Assembly: GCA_028287235.1 (NCBI GenBank)
Contig: JAQBQB010000023.1
Span: forward strand, 62,001 to 126,000
DNA: 64,000 nucleotides
Source: Gemmatimonadota bacterium
GTDB taxonomy: Bacteria > Gemmatimonadota > Gemmatimonadetes > Gemmatimonadales > Gemmatimonadaceae
Direction: 5' to 3'
Position numbers and translations under genes: made by a program
Shown: in pieces, positions 50,957 to 61,158 of the stretch
Layout of the letters: every line of letters starts with the position of its first letter
How positions within the stretch are numbered: position 1 is the stretch's first letter
Notes under the pieces: model-generated
Told to the model about the DNA's origin: nothing
Databases searched by the model: none
The model's input: the letters and a program-made list of their open reading frames with translations, nothing else

Positions 50957-52939
50957 GTGGCGCCGCCGCAGCGTCCGCGTCACCTGGTCCCACCTCGCCG
51001 AGCGTCGCCCGTGTCACAATCCGAAGCCGACCTGGACACGCTCGTCGAGCATCTCAAGCGCAACCGCGGCTTCGACTTTACGGGCTATAAGCGCGCCAGC
51101 CTCGAACGGCGCGTCGCCAAGCGGATGCAGGGGCTGAACATGGCCACGTTCGCGGAGTACCTCGATCACCTCGAGGTGCATCCCGAGGAATTCGTGATTC
51201 TGTTCAACACGATTCTCATCAACGTCACGGCGTTCTTCCGCGATCCGTCCACGTGGGACGTCGTCGCCGGTACCATCATTCCCGAGCTACTCGCCCGGCA
51301 CCAACCCGGCCTGCCCATTCGCGTCTGGAGCGCAGGGTGCGCGTCGGGCGAGGAGGCGTACACGCTCGCGATGCTGTTCGCCGAGGCGATGGGGGCGGAG
51401 CCGTTTCGAGAGCACGTGAAGATCTACGCGACGGACGTCGACGAAGAAGCGCTCGGGAAGGCGCGTCAGGCCGCGTACACCGAGCGCGAGATCGAAGGCG
51501 TGCCGCCCGAGCTCCTCGAGAAGTATTTCGAACGTGTCGATGGCCGGTTCGTCTTCCAGAAGGACATCCGCCGCCAGGTGATCTTCGGCCGGCACGATCT
51601 GATTCAGGACGCGCCGATCTCGCGCGTCGACCTGCTGACCTGCCGCAACACGCTGATGTACTTCAACGCGGAGACGCAGGCGAGGATCCTCTCGCGCCTG
51701 CAGTTCGCGCTCAACGACAACGGCGTGCTCGTGCTCGGCCGTGCGGAAACGCTCATGACGCACGCCAACGCGTTCACGCCGCTCGACGTCAAGCGGCGGA
51801 TCTCGCGCAGGCTCCCGACGAACGCGCCGAGCAGGCGGGAGCGGCTGATCCAACTGGCCCAGGCGCCGGTCGACGACACGCGGCCGAAGGACATCGGCCT
51901 GCCGCTTCGCACCGCGGCGCTCGACGCGGTGCCGACGGCGCAGATCCTCGTCGACGCCGCGGGCACGCTCGCGTTGGCCAACGAGCGGGCGCGGAGCTTG
52001 TTCGGGCTCGGGGCGACCGACATCGGCAGCCCGATCCAGGATTTAAAGATCTCATATCGTCCCGTGGAGCTGCGCGGCGCGATCGAGACGGTCATGGCCG
52101 ACGGCAAGCCGGTCGTCTTCCGCGACGTCGAGTGGTCGTTCGCCGGAGACCCGCGCTGGTTCGAGGTGCACGTGAGTCCGTTGATCGACGTGACGGGCGT
52201 TCCCCTCGGCGCGAGCGTAGCGTTTCACGACGTGACCGTCGCCAAGCGGCTCCACGGCCAGCTCGAGCACTCCAACCAGGAGCTCGAGACGGCATACGAG
52301 GAGCTCCAGTCGACCAACGAGGAGTTGGAGACGACGAACGAGGAGCTCCAGTCCACCGTCGAAGAGCTGGAGACGACCAACGAGGAGCTGCAGTCGACGA
52401 ACGAAGAGCTCGAGACGATGAACGAAGAGCTCCAGTCGACGAACGAAGAGCTGCAGACGATGAACGACGAGATTCGCCTGCGCAGCGACGACCTCAATCA
52501 CGCCAACGCCTTTCTCGAGAGCATTCTCGAAAGCCTGAGCGGCGCGGTGGTGGTCATCGACACCGAGCTCATGGTGCTGGTATGGAACGACGGCGCCAGC
52601 GAGCTGTGGGGCCTTCGCGAAGGAGAAGTCCGCGGAAAGAACATCCTGGGCCTCGACATCGGCCTGCAGATCGAGCAGCTCAAGGCGCCCATTCGCGCGT
52701 GTCTCAACGGCACGCACGCGCAGGCGATCGTGCCGCTCGACGCGGTCAACCGGCGAGGGCGCGCCGTTCGGTGCATCGTTACCGTGACACCGCTCAAGAC
52801 GCGGAGCCAGTCGATCCTCGGCGCGATTCTGCTGATGGAAGCCGAGCAATCCGTTGCGAGCGACGGCGACGGAAATGGAAACGGCGACGGCAGCCGCTTC
52901 AGCCACCAAGCCGCCCCGCCTGCGACAAAGAAGCGCTGA
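50957..52939 (+). CDS. CheR-type methyltransferase fused to PAS domains and EELQSTNEELETTNEEL coiled coil
   Basis: VWSAGCASGEEAYTLAMLFAEAM, RVDLLTCRNTLMYF; 14-aa coiled-coil repeats; PAS. Confidence 0.94.
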   Translation: MAPPQRPRHLVPPRRASPVSQSEADLDTLVEHLKRNRGFDFTGYKRASLERRVAKRMQGLNMATFAEYLDHLEVHPEEFVILFNTILINVTAFFRDPSTWDVVAGTIIPELLARHQPGLPIRVWSAGCASGEEAYTLAMLFAEAMGAEPFREHVKIYATDVDEEALGKARQAAYTEREIEGVPPELLEKYFERVDGRFVFQKDIRRQVIFGRHDLIQDAPISRVDLLTCRNTLMYFNAETQARILSRLQFALNDNGVLVLGRAETLMTHANAFTPLDVKRRISRRLPTNAPSRRERLIQLAQAPVDDTRPKDIGLPLRTAALDAVPTAQILVDAAGTLALANERARSLFGLGATDIGSPIQDLKISYRPVELRGAIETVMADGKPVVFRDVEWSFAGDPRWFEVHVSPLIDVTGVPLGASVAFHDVTVAKRLHGQLEHSNQELETAYEELQSTNEELETTNEELQSTVEELETTNEELQSTNEELETMNEELQSTNEELQTMNDEIRLRSDDLNHANAFLESILESLSGAVVVIDTELMVLVWNDGASELWGLREGEVRGKNILGLDIGLQIEQLKAPIRACLNGTHAQAIVPLDAVNRRGRAVRCIVTVTPLKTRSQSILGAILLMEAEQSVASDGDGNGNGDGSRFSHQAAPPATKKR

Positions 52940-52978
52940 CTGAGAAGCGGTCCGCGTTCGCTGCCTGTTGTCGACGGA

Positions 52979-53326
52979 CTACAGCAGCCTGAGCCCCGTC
53001 CGCATCCCCAGCGAATTCCGCAGCTCGACGACGCGAATGGTCGCGGTCAGTTGGCGCTGCAGGGTCTGGTAGAAGCCGGTAGGTCCGCCCATGCCTGCAG
53101 TGTCGCGAGTTGGCGTCGCCGGCGAAGCCGCCTCGACTCCCGTCTGTTGCGTGCGAACGATCCCCGCCACGAGCCGGAGGCGTGCGGTATCGCCATCCTG
53201 TTCGGCGCAGTGCATTGCGCCGGCGAGGGCGTGGTATGCCGACTTGAAGTAGGCGTGTCCGAATGCACTCTCGCTATCGGCGACGAGGCGGTCGAACAGC
53301 TCAGATGACGCCAATTCCGCTGACAT
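52979..53326 (-). CDS. hypothetical protein
   Basis: Internal ATG MSAELASSELFDRLVADSESAFGHAYFKSAYHALAGAMHCAEQ after GGGAGG-type RBS. Confidence 0.6.
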   Translation of the reverse strand: MSAELASSELFDRLVADSESAFGHAYFKSAYHALAGAMHCAEQDGDTARLRLVAGIVRTQQTGVEAASPATPTRDTAGMGGPTGFYQTLQRQLTATIRVVELRNSLGMRTGLRLL

Positions 53327-53511
53327 GCTGCCCTCCCGGTGAGAGCGCGTGAAACACGCCTCGCGCACGAAGAGGGCGGAGCCAGAACCGGCGCTCCCGC
53401 GACAGATGATGCGGCTGCATTGAATGTAGCGAGAAATGTGGGCTATATGGCGATTCTTCGCCCGCGGCGCACGGACCATGCACTACTCACCAGCCCAGGG
53501 AGTGTGTTGCC

Positions 53512-54099
53512 ATGTTTGAAGGAATGCGCCAGCTCATTCGCGATGATATCCAATGGTCGGTTCGCGAGGCGAGCGGCGCATTGGTTCCGGGCGCGCGCGG
53601 CACTCACTGCTTGATCTTCGACGGTGAGAGCATCGTGCGCCGCGTTTGGGTCTACCCCGTCGGATGGGATGAGCTCAGCGACGATGAGCTCTGGGCGCTT
53701 CTCGGGCCGAAGCTGGGGCCGAGCATGCCGCCACCGGCGCGAGGCGGAACTCGCCCCAAAAACGATCCGGCAATGGAGCTCGCGGCCGAGACGGTCGCGC
53801 GCACCAAGTCTCTCCTCGCGGAGATCACGTTGCTGCGCGAGGCGCATCGGTCCCTTCACCGCGAAACGAGGGAGCTCATTTCCGACTGCCGCGCGCGCCG
53901 CGCCGAGATGCAGCACTGCGTCGAAAGCTACGCCGCCGCGATGCGGCTCCAGGGCCTGGCTCCGGAGGAAGCGCTGGTGCTCATCAAGGGCGCGGTGACC
54001 GAAGGACTGGGCCCGGTGCGGGCGAACGAAGATCCAGACGCCGAGACGATGGTGCGCGACGCGGTCGCGTGGGGAATCGCGGCCTACTACGCCGCCTGA
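53512..54099 (+). CDS. hypothetical protein
   Basis: ORF with good codon structure; THCLIFDGESIVRRVWVYPVGWDELSDDELWALL. Confidence 0.65.
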   Translation: MFEGMRQLIRDDIQWSVREASGALVPGARGTHCLIFDGESIVRRVWVYPVGWDELSDDELWALLGPKLGPSMPPPARGGTRPKNDPAMELAAETVARTKSLLAEITLLREAHRSLHRETRELISDCRARRAEMQHCVESYAAAMRLQGLAPEEALVLIKGAVTEGLGPVRANEDPDAETMVRDAVAWGIAAYYAA

Positions 54100-54151
54100 G
54101 GCGCCCAAGCGCCCTGCTGGACCTCGCGCCGGGCGAGGCGCAATATTGGGG

Positions 54152-55549
54152 ATGACTACTCCACCCATCGCAGCGCCCGTGCGGGACGTCGCCGAAAATG
54201 AGCGAAAAATCTGGGGCGTGATCGCCGCCTCGTCCGCCGGCACCGTCATCGAGTGGTACGACTTCTACATCTTCGGCAGCCTCGCCGCGGTGATCTCCGG
54301 CGTCTTCTATCCGGAGACGAACCAAACGATCTCGCTGCTCAAGTGGCTCGCGACCTTCGCGGTGGGCTTCGCCGTGCGCCCGTTCGGCGCGCTGGTGTTC
54401 GGCCGGGTGGGCGACCTCGTCGGACGTAAGTACGCCTTCATGCTCACGCTCCTCATCATGGGCGGGTCCACGGCGGCGATCGGCCTGCTGCCCGGCTACG
54501 CGACGCTCGGCGTGCTCGCGCCAATCCTCCTCGTCACGCTGCGCATGGCCCAAGGGCTCGCGCTCGGCGGCGAATATGGCGGAGCGGCGATCTACGTGGC
54601 CGAGCACGCGCCCGACAACAAACGCGGCTACTACACGTCGTTCATTCAGACGACGGCGACGCTGGGCCTCTTCGTGTCGCTCCTCGTGATCCTCGCGACG
54701 AAGAACATGATGAGCGACGCGGCGTTCAAGGAATGGGGATGGCGAATTCCCTTCCTGCTCTCGTCCGTGCTCGTCGTGATCTCGTACTACATCCGCGCGC
54801 GCATGGCGGAGTCGCCTCTGTTCGCCAAGCTCAAAGCGGAGGGCAAGACGTCGAAGGCGCCGATCGCGGACAGTTACGGCACCGCCGAGCGGTGGAAGGT
54901 GTTCTTCACCGTGCTGTTGGGCGCGACGGCCGGCCAGGCGGTCGTCTGGTACACGGGACAGTTCTACGCGCTGTTCTTCTTGCAGACGGTGCTCAAGGTG
55001 CCGATCGGCACAGCGTACAAGATCGTGGCGCTCGGGTTGCTCCTCGGCACGCCGTTCTTCATTGTGTTCGGCGCGCTGTCGGACCGAATCGGCCGTAAGA
55101 AGATCATCATGAGCGGTTGCTTCATCGCCGCGCTGACGTACATCCCGATCTATCACGCGATGTCGGCGGCGGCGGGCCCGACCACGCAGGTGGCCGACGC
55201 CGCGGGGAAGCTCACCGAGGTGGCGGCGAACCCGAACTTCGCCGCGCTCACCGGACTGATGTTCCTGCAGGTGTTGTACGTGACGATGGTGTATGGGCCG
55301 ATCGCTGCGTTCCTCGTCGAGAGCTTTCCGGCACGCATTCGCTACACGTCGCTCTCGCTGCCCTACCACTTCGGGAATGGCTGGTTCGGCGGATTCACTC
55401 CGCTCATCGCGACATCGATCGTGGCGGCGACGGGCAATCGGTACGCGGGGCTGTGGTTTCCGATCGGCGTGGCGGCGATGACGTTCGTCGTGGGCAGCCT
55501 GCTGTTACGCGAGACGAAGGATCAAACGATCTGGGGCGAGGTGGAGTGA
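54152..55549 (+). CDS. MFS transporter, metabolite:H+ symporter (MHS) family
   Basis: GTVIEWYDFYIFGSLAAVI, GRVGDLVGRKYAFMLTLLIMGGST, ALGGEYGGAAIYVAEHAP. Confidence 0.93.
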   Translation: MTTPPIAAPVRDVAENERKIWGVIAASSAGTVIEWYDFYIFGSLAAVISGVFYPETNQTISLLKWLATFAVGFAVRPFGALVFGRVGDLVGRKYAFMLTLLIMGGSTAAIGLLPGYATLGVLAPILLVTLRMAQGLALGGEYGGAAIYVAEHAPDNKRGYYTSFIQTTATLGLFVSLLVILATKNMMSDAAFKEWGWRIPFLLSSVLVVISYYIRARMAESPLFAKLKAEGKTSKAPIADSYGTAERWKVFFTVLLGATAGQAVVWYTGQFYALFFLQTVLKVPIGTAYKIVALGLLLGTPFFIVFGALSDRIGRKKIIMSGCFIAALTYIPIYHAMSAAAGPTTQVADAAGKLTEVAANPNFAALTGLMFLQVLYVTMVYGPIAAFLVESFPARIRYTSLSLPYHFGNGWFGGFTPLIATSIVAATGNRYAGLWFPIGVAAMTFVVGSLLLRETKDQTIWGEVE

Positions 55550-55596
55550 GCGCTTACAGGCAACCGTTCGGGACACCGTTGGCGCTGCTCGGCAAG

Positions 55597-56118
55597 CTAG
55601 CCATCGGCCTGTGAGTCTTCTGTAATCTCGAGCCGCGGCTCGCACTCGACCGGAAAGTTCACCGAGTTGGCGATGAAGCAGAGCGAATGCGCGCGGTGGT
55701 GCAACTCGCCGGCGACGATCGGGTTCGTGCCGGCGCGCACCGTGACGGTGGGACGCAACACCACGCTGGTGAAGCGGCCGCTGCCGTCGGGCGCCTCACG
55801 CATGGTGCCCACGGGATCGTCGACGTAGTCCGTGACGACGATGCCGACGTTCGAGGCGAGATGCAGATACCAGAGCATGTGACAGGAGGAGAGTGACGCA
55901 ACGAGCAACTCCTCCGGATTGTATCGCGTGGCGTCGCCTCGAAAGTTCGGGTCGGACGAGCCGGCGATCACGGGCTTTCCCGCGGCAGCGATCTCGTGCG
56001 TGCGCTCGTAGCCGCGATAGTCGCTCGTGCCGGTCCCGGCGTTCCCCGTCCAGGTCACGCGCAGCGTGTAGCGGTGTGTCGTCACAGTGTCTCGCTCCTT
56101 TGCTCTGCCGAACAACAA
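55597..56118 (-). CDS. OsmC family peroxiredoxin-like protein
   Basis: DPNFRGDATRYNPEELLVASLSSCHMLWYLHLA. Confidence 0.88.
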   Translation of the reverse strand: MLFGRAKERDTVTTHRYTLRVTWTGNAGTGTSDYRGYERTHEIAAAGKPVIAGSSDPNFRGDATRYNPEELLVASLSSCHMLWYLHLASNVGIVVTDYVDDPVGTMREAPDGSGRFTSVVLRPTVTVRAGTNPIVAGELHHRAHSLCFIANSVNFPVECEPRLEITEDSQADG

Positions 56119-56270
56119 TGTGCACGGAGCGCGGGCGAGTCTTCCAGGCTGTCGCGGGAATCTTACATTCTTTGCTCCGCGTTTGCGTTCTCCCGTGTGC
56201 CGGGGTACCTTTCAGAAGTGAATAAACAGACGCGCATGGGCGCGTCACTCGTTCCTGCGGAATTATTCAG

Positions 56271-56299
56271 GGCCCTGACTTTCGCTCAGGGCCTTTTTT
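56271..56299 (+). terminator. intrinsic-terminator-like hairpin inside the csp leader
   Basis: GGCCCTGA-CTTTCGC-TCAGGGCC-TTTTTTA 31 nt upstream of csp ATG. Confidence 0.8.
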
Positions 56300-56329
56300 A
56301 TTTCGCCACATGTACATCAGGAGTTTGCA

Positions 56330-56542
56330 ATGCGCACCACCGGCACCGTGAAGTGGTTCAACGACGCGAAGGGCTTTGGTTTCATCACGCCCGAAGACGG
56401 CCAGAAGGATTGTTTCGTTCATCATTCGGCGATTCAGGGCGACGGATACCGCTCCCTCGCTGAAGGCGAGCGCGTCGAGTTCGACGTCGTCGCGGGCCAG
56501 AAAGGCCCCGCCGCCGAAAACGTGATGAAGGTCGCTCGCTAA
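56330..56542 (+). CDS. cold-shock domain protein
   Basis: [31 protein letters not shown]. Confidence 0.97.
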   Translation: MRTTGTVKWFNDAKGFGFITPEDGQKDCFVHHSAIQGDGYRSLAEGERVEFDVVAGQKGPAAENVMKVAR

Positions 56543-56589
56543 CCGTAACCGGCGCGAGCAGCGACGCTCCGCGCCCATCAGGAGATCGG

Positions 56590-56835
56590 ATGACAGCCCT
56601 CCCGGATCGCATCAATGGAGCGTGGGTCGCGACGCTGACCGACGAGGAAATCCTCGGCGTCGAAGGCGCGCTGCACGAAACCTTTTCCGCGCTCGAGTTT
56701 CGCGAGAAGAAGGCACGGGGCGATCGCTACAACCTGATGCGCAGTCCCGCCGACCTCATGGAAGCCTGGAACCGCTGGAGCCTCGTGAACGCGGCAACGC
56801 GCGCACGGTCGCTCAATCCACACAAGCGGCAGTAG
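56590..56835 (+). CDS. hypothetical small protein
   Basis: MTALPDRINGAWVATLTDEEILGVEGALHETFSALEFREKKARGDRYNLMRSPADLMEAWNRW. Confidence 0.6.
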   Translation: MTALPDRINGAWVATLTDEEILGVEGALHETFSALEFREKKARGDRYNLMRSPADLMEAWNRWSLVNAATRARSLNPHKRQ

Positions 56836-56841
56836 GACAGG

Positions 56842-57984
56842 CTAGCTAGAGGATCGGGCCAGACGCTTCGCCGAGAACAAATCGGGCGCGGCGTCCGGCA
56901 CTCCGGTCACCAAATTTCCGACGATCTCGCCCACGGCCGGCGCGAACTTGAAGCCGTGACCGGAGCAGGCGCTGGCGATCACCACGTTCGGATGATCGGG
57001 GTGCGCGTCGATGAGAAAATGCTGATCGGGCGTATTGGTGTACAGACACGTGGCCGAACGGATCGAATGCGGCTGTAATCCCGGCACGTGGCGCGCGACG
57101 ATCGCTTCGACCGCGTGAATCTCCTCATCGCTCACCTCCCGGCGGATCGCGTCGGCGGCACCGCGCTCTCCATCGTGATGGAAGGCGGCCTTGGTCCCCT
57201 GCCCCATGTCCGGCAGCGTGTAGAACATCCGCTCCGGCTCGTATTCCCAGATCGTCACGGGATTGTGCATCGGCGCGCCCTGGCCCGCGGCGGCCGGACG
57301 GACGGAATCGAACCAGTGCATCACCTGGCGCTCGACCCAGAGTCCGAGCTGCAGGCCGCCGAGCAGGTCCGGAAGCCACGCGCCGGCGGCGAGCACCAAC
57401 GTCTGCGCGGCGTAACGCCCCTGTGTCGTGCGCACCTCGACGCCGCCCGGCGTCGCCTCCCAGGCGAGCAGCGCTTCGCCGAGCTGGATCGTGGCGCCTC
57501 GCGTTCTGGCTTGGCTCAGCAACGCGCTGACGCACATCTCGGGCAACAGCACGCCGGCGCGCCGCTCGAAAATGCCCACCATGTCGTCGTTCAGCCGGAA
57601 GTCGGGAAAACGCGCGGCCGCCTCGTGGCTCGAGAGCTCCTCGTATGGAACGCCGTGCGCCACCGCGCTCTGGCGTGCGCCGCGCACGAGGGCGCCGTGT
57701 GGCGGCCCGATCGTCATGCCGCCGGTGGGAATCAGCAGCGTCTCGCCGGAGCGCTGCTCCAGGTCGTGCCACAGCTCGTAGGCGCGGCGGACGAGCGGCA
57801 CGTACGCGCCGTCCTCGAAGTATGCTTCGCGAATGATGCGCGACCCACCGTGGCTCGACCCGGTGGTGTGCGGAGGAGAATAGCGGTCGAGTCCGAGCAC
57901 GCGCAGGCCACGCTGGGCCAGGCTGTCGGCGGCCGCGCTGCCGTGCACGCCGAGTCCGGCGACGATGACATCGTAGGTTTTCAC
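56842..57984 (-). CDS. solA: FAD-dependent sarcosine/N-methyltryptophan oxidase family
   Basis: YDVIVAGLGVHGSAAADSLAQRGLRVLGLDRYSPPHTTGSSHGGSRIIREAYFE; CLYTNTPDQHFLIDAHPDHPNVVIASACSGHGFKFAPAVGE. Confidence 0.88.
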   Translation of the reverse strand: MKTYDVIVAGLGVHGSAAADSLAQRGLRVLGLDRYSPPHTTGSSHGGSRIIREAYFEDGAYVPLVRRAYELWHDLEQRSGETLLIPTGGMTIGPPHGALVRGARQSAVAHGVPYEELSSHEAAARFPDFRLNDDMVGIFERRAGVLLPEMCVSALLSQARTRGATIQLGEALLAWEATPGGVEVRTTQGRYAAQTLVLAAGAWLPDLLGGLQLGLWVERQVMHWFDSVRPAAAGQGAPMHNPVTIWEYEPERMFYTLPDMGQGTKAAFHHDGERGAADAIRREVSDEEIHAVEAIVARHVPGLQPHSIRSATCLYTNTPDQHFLIDAHPDHPNVVIASACSGHGFKFAPAVGEIVGNLVTGVPDAAPDLFSAKRLARSSS

Positions 57985-58059
57985 GCCATGAAGCTACCGG
58001 CTGCGCGGCGCACATTGCCAGAGGTGTGGCGCTTCTTGCAGTTCTGCCGCGGCCTCACC

Positions 58060-58506
58060 ATGATCAACTCCATGCGTCGCCCGCTCGGTCGCTCGCTCGG
58101 CCGCTCCGCAGTCGTTGGCGTCTTCATTCTTGGCGCTGCATGCATGCAGCGCACGTCGAATGCCCCGCGCGTCGACCACCTGGTGATCACGCACGACCAG
58201 ATGGTGGAAAGCCGCTTCAACACCGTCTACGACGCGGTCGAGGCGCTGCACGGCAACTGGCTGCAGACGCGCGGCGCCGACAGCTTTTCGTCGCCCAGCC
58301 AGGTTCGCGTGTATCTCGACAACAGCCTGCTGGGCGGTATCACCACGTTGCGCGACATCGCTTCGAACAGCGTGACGTACGTGCAGTACTTCGACGGCGT
58401 GAGCGCGACCGGGCGATGGGGACTGGGGCACGGAGCGGGCGTGATCTACGTGTCGTCGCACCCGAAGGGAACGGATCCGCAGGGCGAAGAGCGGCGCGTC
58501 GAGTAA
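58060..58506 (+). CDS. hypothetical lipoprotein
   Basis: Lipobox FILGAAC; DHLVITHDQMVESRFNTVYDAVEALHGNWLQTRG. Confidence 0.72.
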   Translation: MINSMRRPLGRSLGRSAVVGVFILGAACMQRTSNAPRVDHLVITHDQMVESRFNTVYDAVEALHGNWLQTRGADSFSSPSQVRVYLDNSLLGGITTLRDIASNSVTYVQYFDGVSATGRWGLGHGAGVIYVSSHPKGTDPQGEERRVE

Positions 58507-58603
58507 CCGGCAAAACTCGTAAGCAGCAGTAGCAATTGATGTTACGATGTTTTCTTGTCGGGCGCTGCGCTCGCTTCCGCGGAATGACAGCGGGACCGCT
58601 TGG

Positions 58604-60091
58604 TCAGGCGATTCCAGCCATCTGGCGAAGCAGCGATTCCTCCGATGCTTCGCTGCGCTCCAGACGACCGACGATGCGTCCGCCGCGCACCGTGAAGATT
58701 CGCATCGACAACGCCAGCAACTCGGGTAGCTCGCTCGAGATGAGCAGCACCGCCGTGCCACTCGCCGCGACTTCGGCGATCAGCGCGTGAATCTCCGCCT
58801 TGGCACCCACGTCCACGCCGCGCGTGGGCTCGTCGAGAATGAGCACGCGCGACTGCGCCGCGAGCCAGCGCGCCAGCACGACCTTCTGTTGAGTGCCGCC
58901 CGACAAGCTCGCGATCGGCGCCGCCGCGGCCGCGGGCTTCACGCGGAGCCGGCGAAAGTACTCGTCGACCATCGTGCGCTCCGCTCGCCGGCGCACCCAC
59001 GTGAGCCGCGTCAACCGCGTGAGCACGGCGAGCGATGCGTTGCGCACCGACGTCTCGAGCGGCACGAGCGCCTGGCGCTTGCGGTCCTCGGGCACGAGTC
59101 CCAACCCCAAGCGAATCGCGTGCGCCGGTGTGCGAATGTCGACGTCCTTGCCGTCGATGTAGATGTGCCCTTGGGAATGCCGGTCGAGACCAAAGAGGGC
59201 GGCGGCGATCTCCGAACGTCCGGCGCCGACCAATCCGGCGAGCCCCACGATCTCGCCGGCGTGCAGCGAGAACGACACATCCTCGAACTTTCCCGGCGCC
59301 GTGAGCCCTTCCACGCGCAGCCGCTCCTCGCCGCCGCGAACTCCCTCACGCACGGCATTCACACCGAGCGCGCGGCCGATCATCATCTGCACCACCGCGG
59401 ACTCGTCGAGCTCCGCGGCGGACTTCGTGCCCACGACGGCACCATCGCGCAGCACGGTGATCGTGTCGCACAGGTGGAAGACTTCGGGCATGCGGTGCGA
59501 CACGTAGATGCACGTCACGCCGTCGCCTCGCAGACGCGCGATGAGCTCGTACAGCCGCTCGGCGTCGGCTTGGCTCAAGCTGCTCGTGGGCTCGTCGAAC
59601 ACGAGCACGCGCGCGCCGCTTCCCACCGCCGCAGCGATCTGCACGATCTGTCGCCGCGCGATGGGCAGCTCGCCCACGCGCTGCGACACGTCGAGATCGG
59701 CGCCGATCAGGGCGAGCATCTCGCGCGCGCGTTGCTCCATCGCTTCGCCCGCTACGAACCCACCCCGGCGCGGAATGTCCGACAGACAGAGATTCTCCGC
59801 GACCGACATGTTCTCGCAGAGCGAGAGCTCCTGGTGCACCATGCCGACGCCCGCGGCGAGCGCGTCGCGCGGACTCGTGAATCGCACCTCGGCGCCGTTC
59901 ACGAACATGCGCCCGGTATCCGGCGCGTGGATGCCGGCGAGCATCTTTCCGAGCGTGCTCTTCCCCGCCCCGTTCTCGCCGCACAGCGCGTGACAGGATC
60001 CGCGCGCGATGTCGAGCGTGACGTCGCTCAGCGCGACCACACCGGGAAAGCGCTTGCTGACTCCCTCGAAGCGAACCGCGGGCGGGGTCAC
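58604..60091 (-). CDS. rbsA: sugar ABC transporter duplicated ATPase
   Basis: CGENGAGKSTLGKMLAGIHAPDTG; second NBD LSGGTQQKVVLARWLAAQSRVLILDEPTRGVDVGAK; GTG start. Confidence 0.92.
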   Translation of the reverse strand: MTPPAVRFEGVSKRFPGVVALSDVTLDIARGSCHALCGENGAGKSTLGKMLAGIHAPDTGRMFVNGAEVRFTSPRDALAAGVGMVHQELSLCENMSVAENLCLSDIPRRGGFVAGEAMEQRAREMLALIGADLDVSQRVGELPIARRQIVQIAAAVGSGARVLVFDEPTSSLSQADAERLYELIARLRGDGVTCIYVSHRMPEVFHLCDTITVLRDGAVVGTKSAAELDESAVVQMMIGRALGVNAVREGVRGGEERLRVEGLTAPGKFEDVSFSLHAGEIVGLAGLVGAGRSEIAAALFGLDRHSQGHIYIDGKDVDIRTPAHAIRLGLGLVPEDRKRQALVPLETSVRNASLAVLTRLTRLTWVRRRAERTMVDEYFRRLRVKPAAAAAPIASLSGGTQQKVVLARWLAAQSRVLILDEPTRGVDVGAKAEIHALIAEVAASGTAVLLISSELPELLALSMRIFTVRGGRIVGRLERSEASEESLLRQMAGIA

Positions 60092-61158
60092 TTGGCCAGG
60101 TACGCCGCCGGCACGTCGGTGAAGCCCCATGCCTTCAACTGCCGCGCCCATTCGCCGAGGTTCGCCTTCGTCACGCGCACGAGCTCCATGGGAATGATCT
60201 GCGGCACGTCCTTCTTGAAGTGCAGCTTGTCGACGATCGTCTCCACGCCGATGTAGCCCCATTGGTAGACGGGCTGCGCGAGGAGCACGGGCACCACACC
60301 CTTGTCGATGTACGCGAGCTCCGCGGGCAGCGCATCGACGGCCACGACCTTGATGCGCTTCGGATCGATGTCGGTGAGCAGCGACTGCGTGAACAGCGGC
60401 CAACCGCCGATCATCGCCCAACCGCCGATGTCGGGGTACGCGTTGTCGACACGCACGACTTCCGCGGTGGCGTCCTGCGGCGTCTCGGTGTGGTTGAACA
60501 CGCCGGCGATCGTGATGCCGGGATATTTCGCCGCCTCCTCCTTCACGCCCTGCACGCGGTGCTGCAGGTTCGGCGCGTTCTGGTTGCCGGCGAGGATCGC
60601 GACCTTGCCCTTGCCGTTCATCAACTTCGCCAGCTCGGCCATGGTCTCGCGGCCGGTCTTGACGTCATCCACGCCGTAATAGGCGAAGCGCTTCGATTGC
60701 GGCGCATCACTGTCGAACGTCATGACCGCGACGCCGCGGTCCACCGCGTCGTTGATCGCGCCGGTGAGCTTGCTCGCGTCGGAACAGGAGATGAGAATCG
60801 CGTCCACGCCGTCGTTCACCGCCTGCTGAATGCGCTGCGCCTGCACCTGCCCGTCTTCCTGCGGCGGGGTGAGCCAGTTGACTGTGACCGTGATGTGATT
60901 CTTCGCCGACAGATCCTTGGCCGCCGCTTCCGCGCCGGTGCGCGCCGCGAGGAACACCGGATTGTTCGAGCTCTTGGCGATCACCGCGATCGTGATCTTG
61001 TCCTTCCCGGCACCGGTGGCCGTCGCAGCCTTCGGCGCGCTCGTGTCGGCCGCGGCGCCCGATTTGAGGTCCGCCTTGCCGCAGCCTGTGCCAACGACCC
61101 CGGCCGCTGCCGCTGTCGCGAGCGCCACAAACGAAACGATGCGTGTGCCACCGATCAT
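60088..61158 (-). CDS. sugar ABC transporter substrate-binding lipoprotein
   Basis: Lipobox VVGTGC; AVIAKSSNNPVFLAARTGAEAAAK; DAILISCSDASKLTGAINDAVDRGVAVMTFDSD. Confidence 0.92.
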   Translation of the reverse strand: MIGGTRIVSFVALATAAAAGVVGTGCGKADLKSGAAADTSAPKAATATGAGKDKITIAVIAKSSNNPVFLAARTGAEAAAKDLSAKNHITVTVNWLTPPQEDGQVQAQRIQQAVNDGVDAILISCSDASKLTGAINDAVDRGVAVMTFDSDAPQSKRFAYYGVDDVKTGRETMAELAKLMNGKGKVAILAGNQNAPNLQHRVQGVKEEAAKYPGITIAGVFNHTETPQDATAEVVRVDNAYPDIGGWAMIGGWPLFTQSLLTDIDPKRIKVVAVDALPAELAYIDKGVVPVLLAQPVYQWGYIGVETIVDKLHFKKDVPQIIPMELVRVTKANLGEWARQLKAWGFTDVPAAYLAK

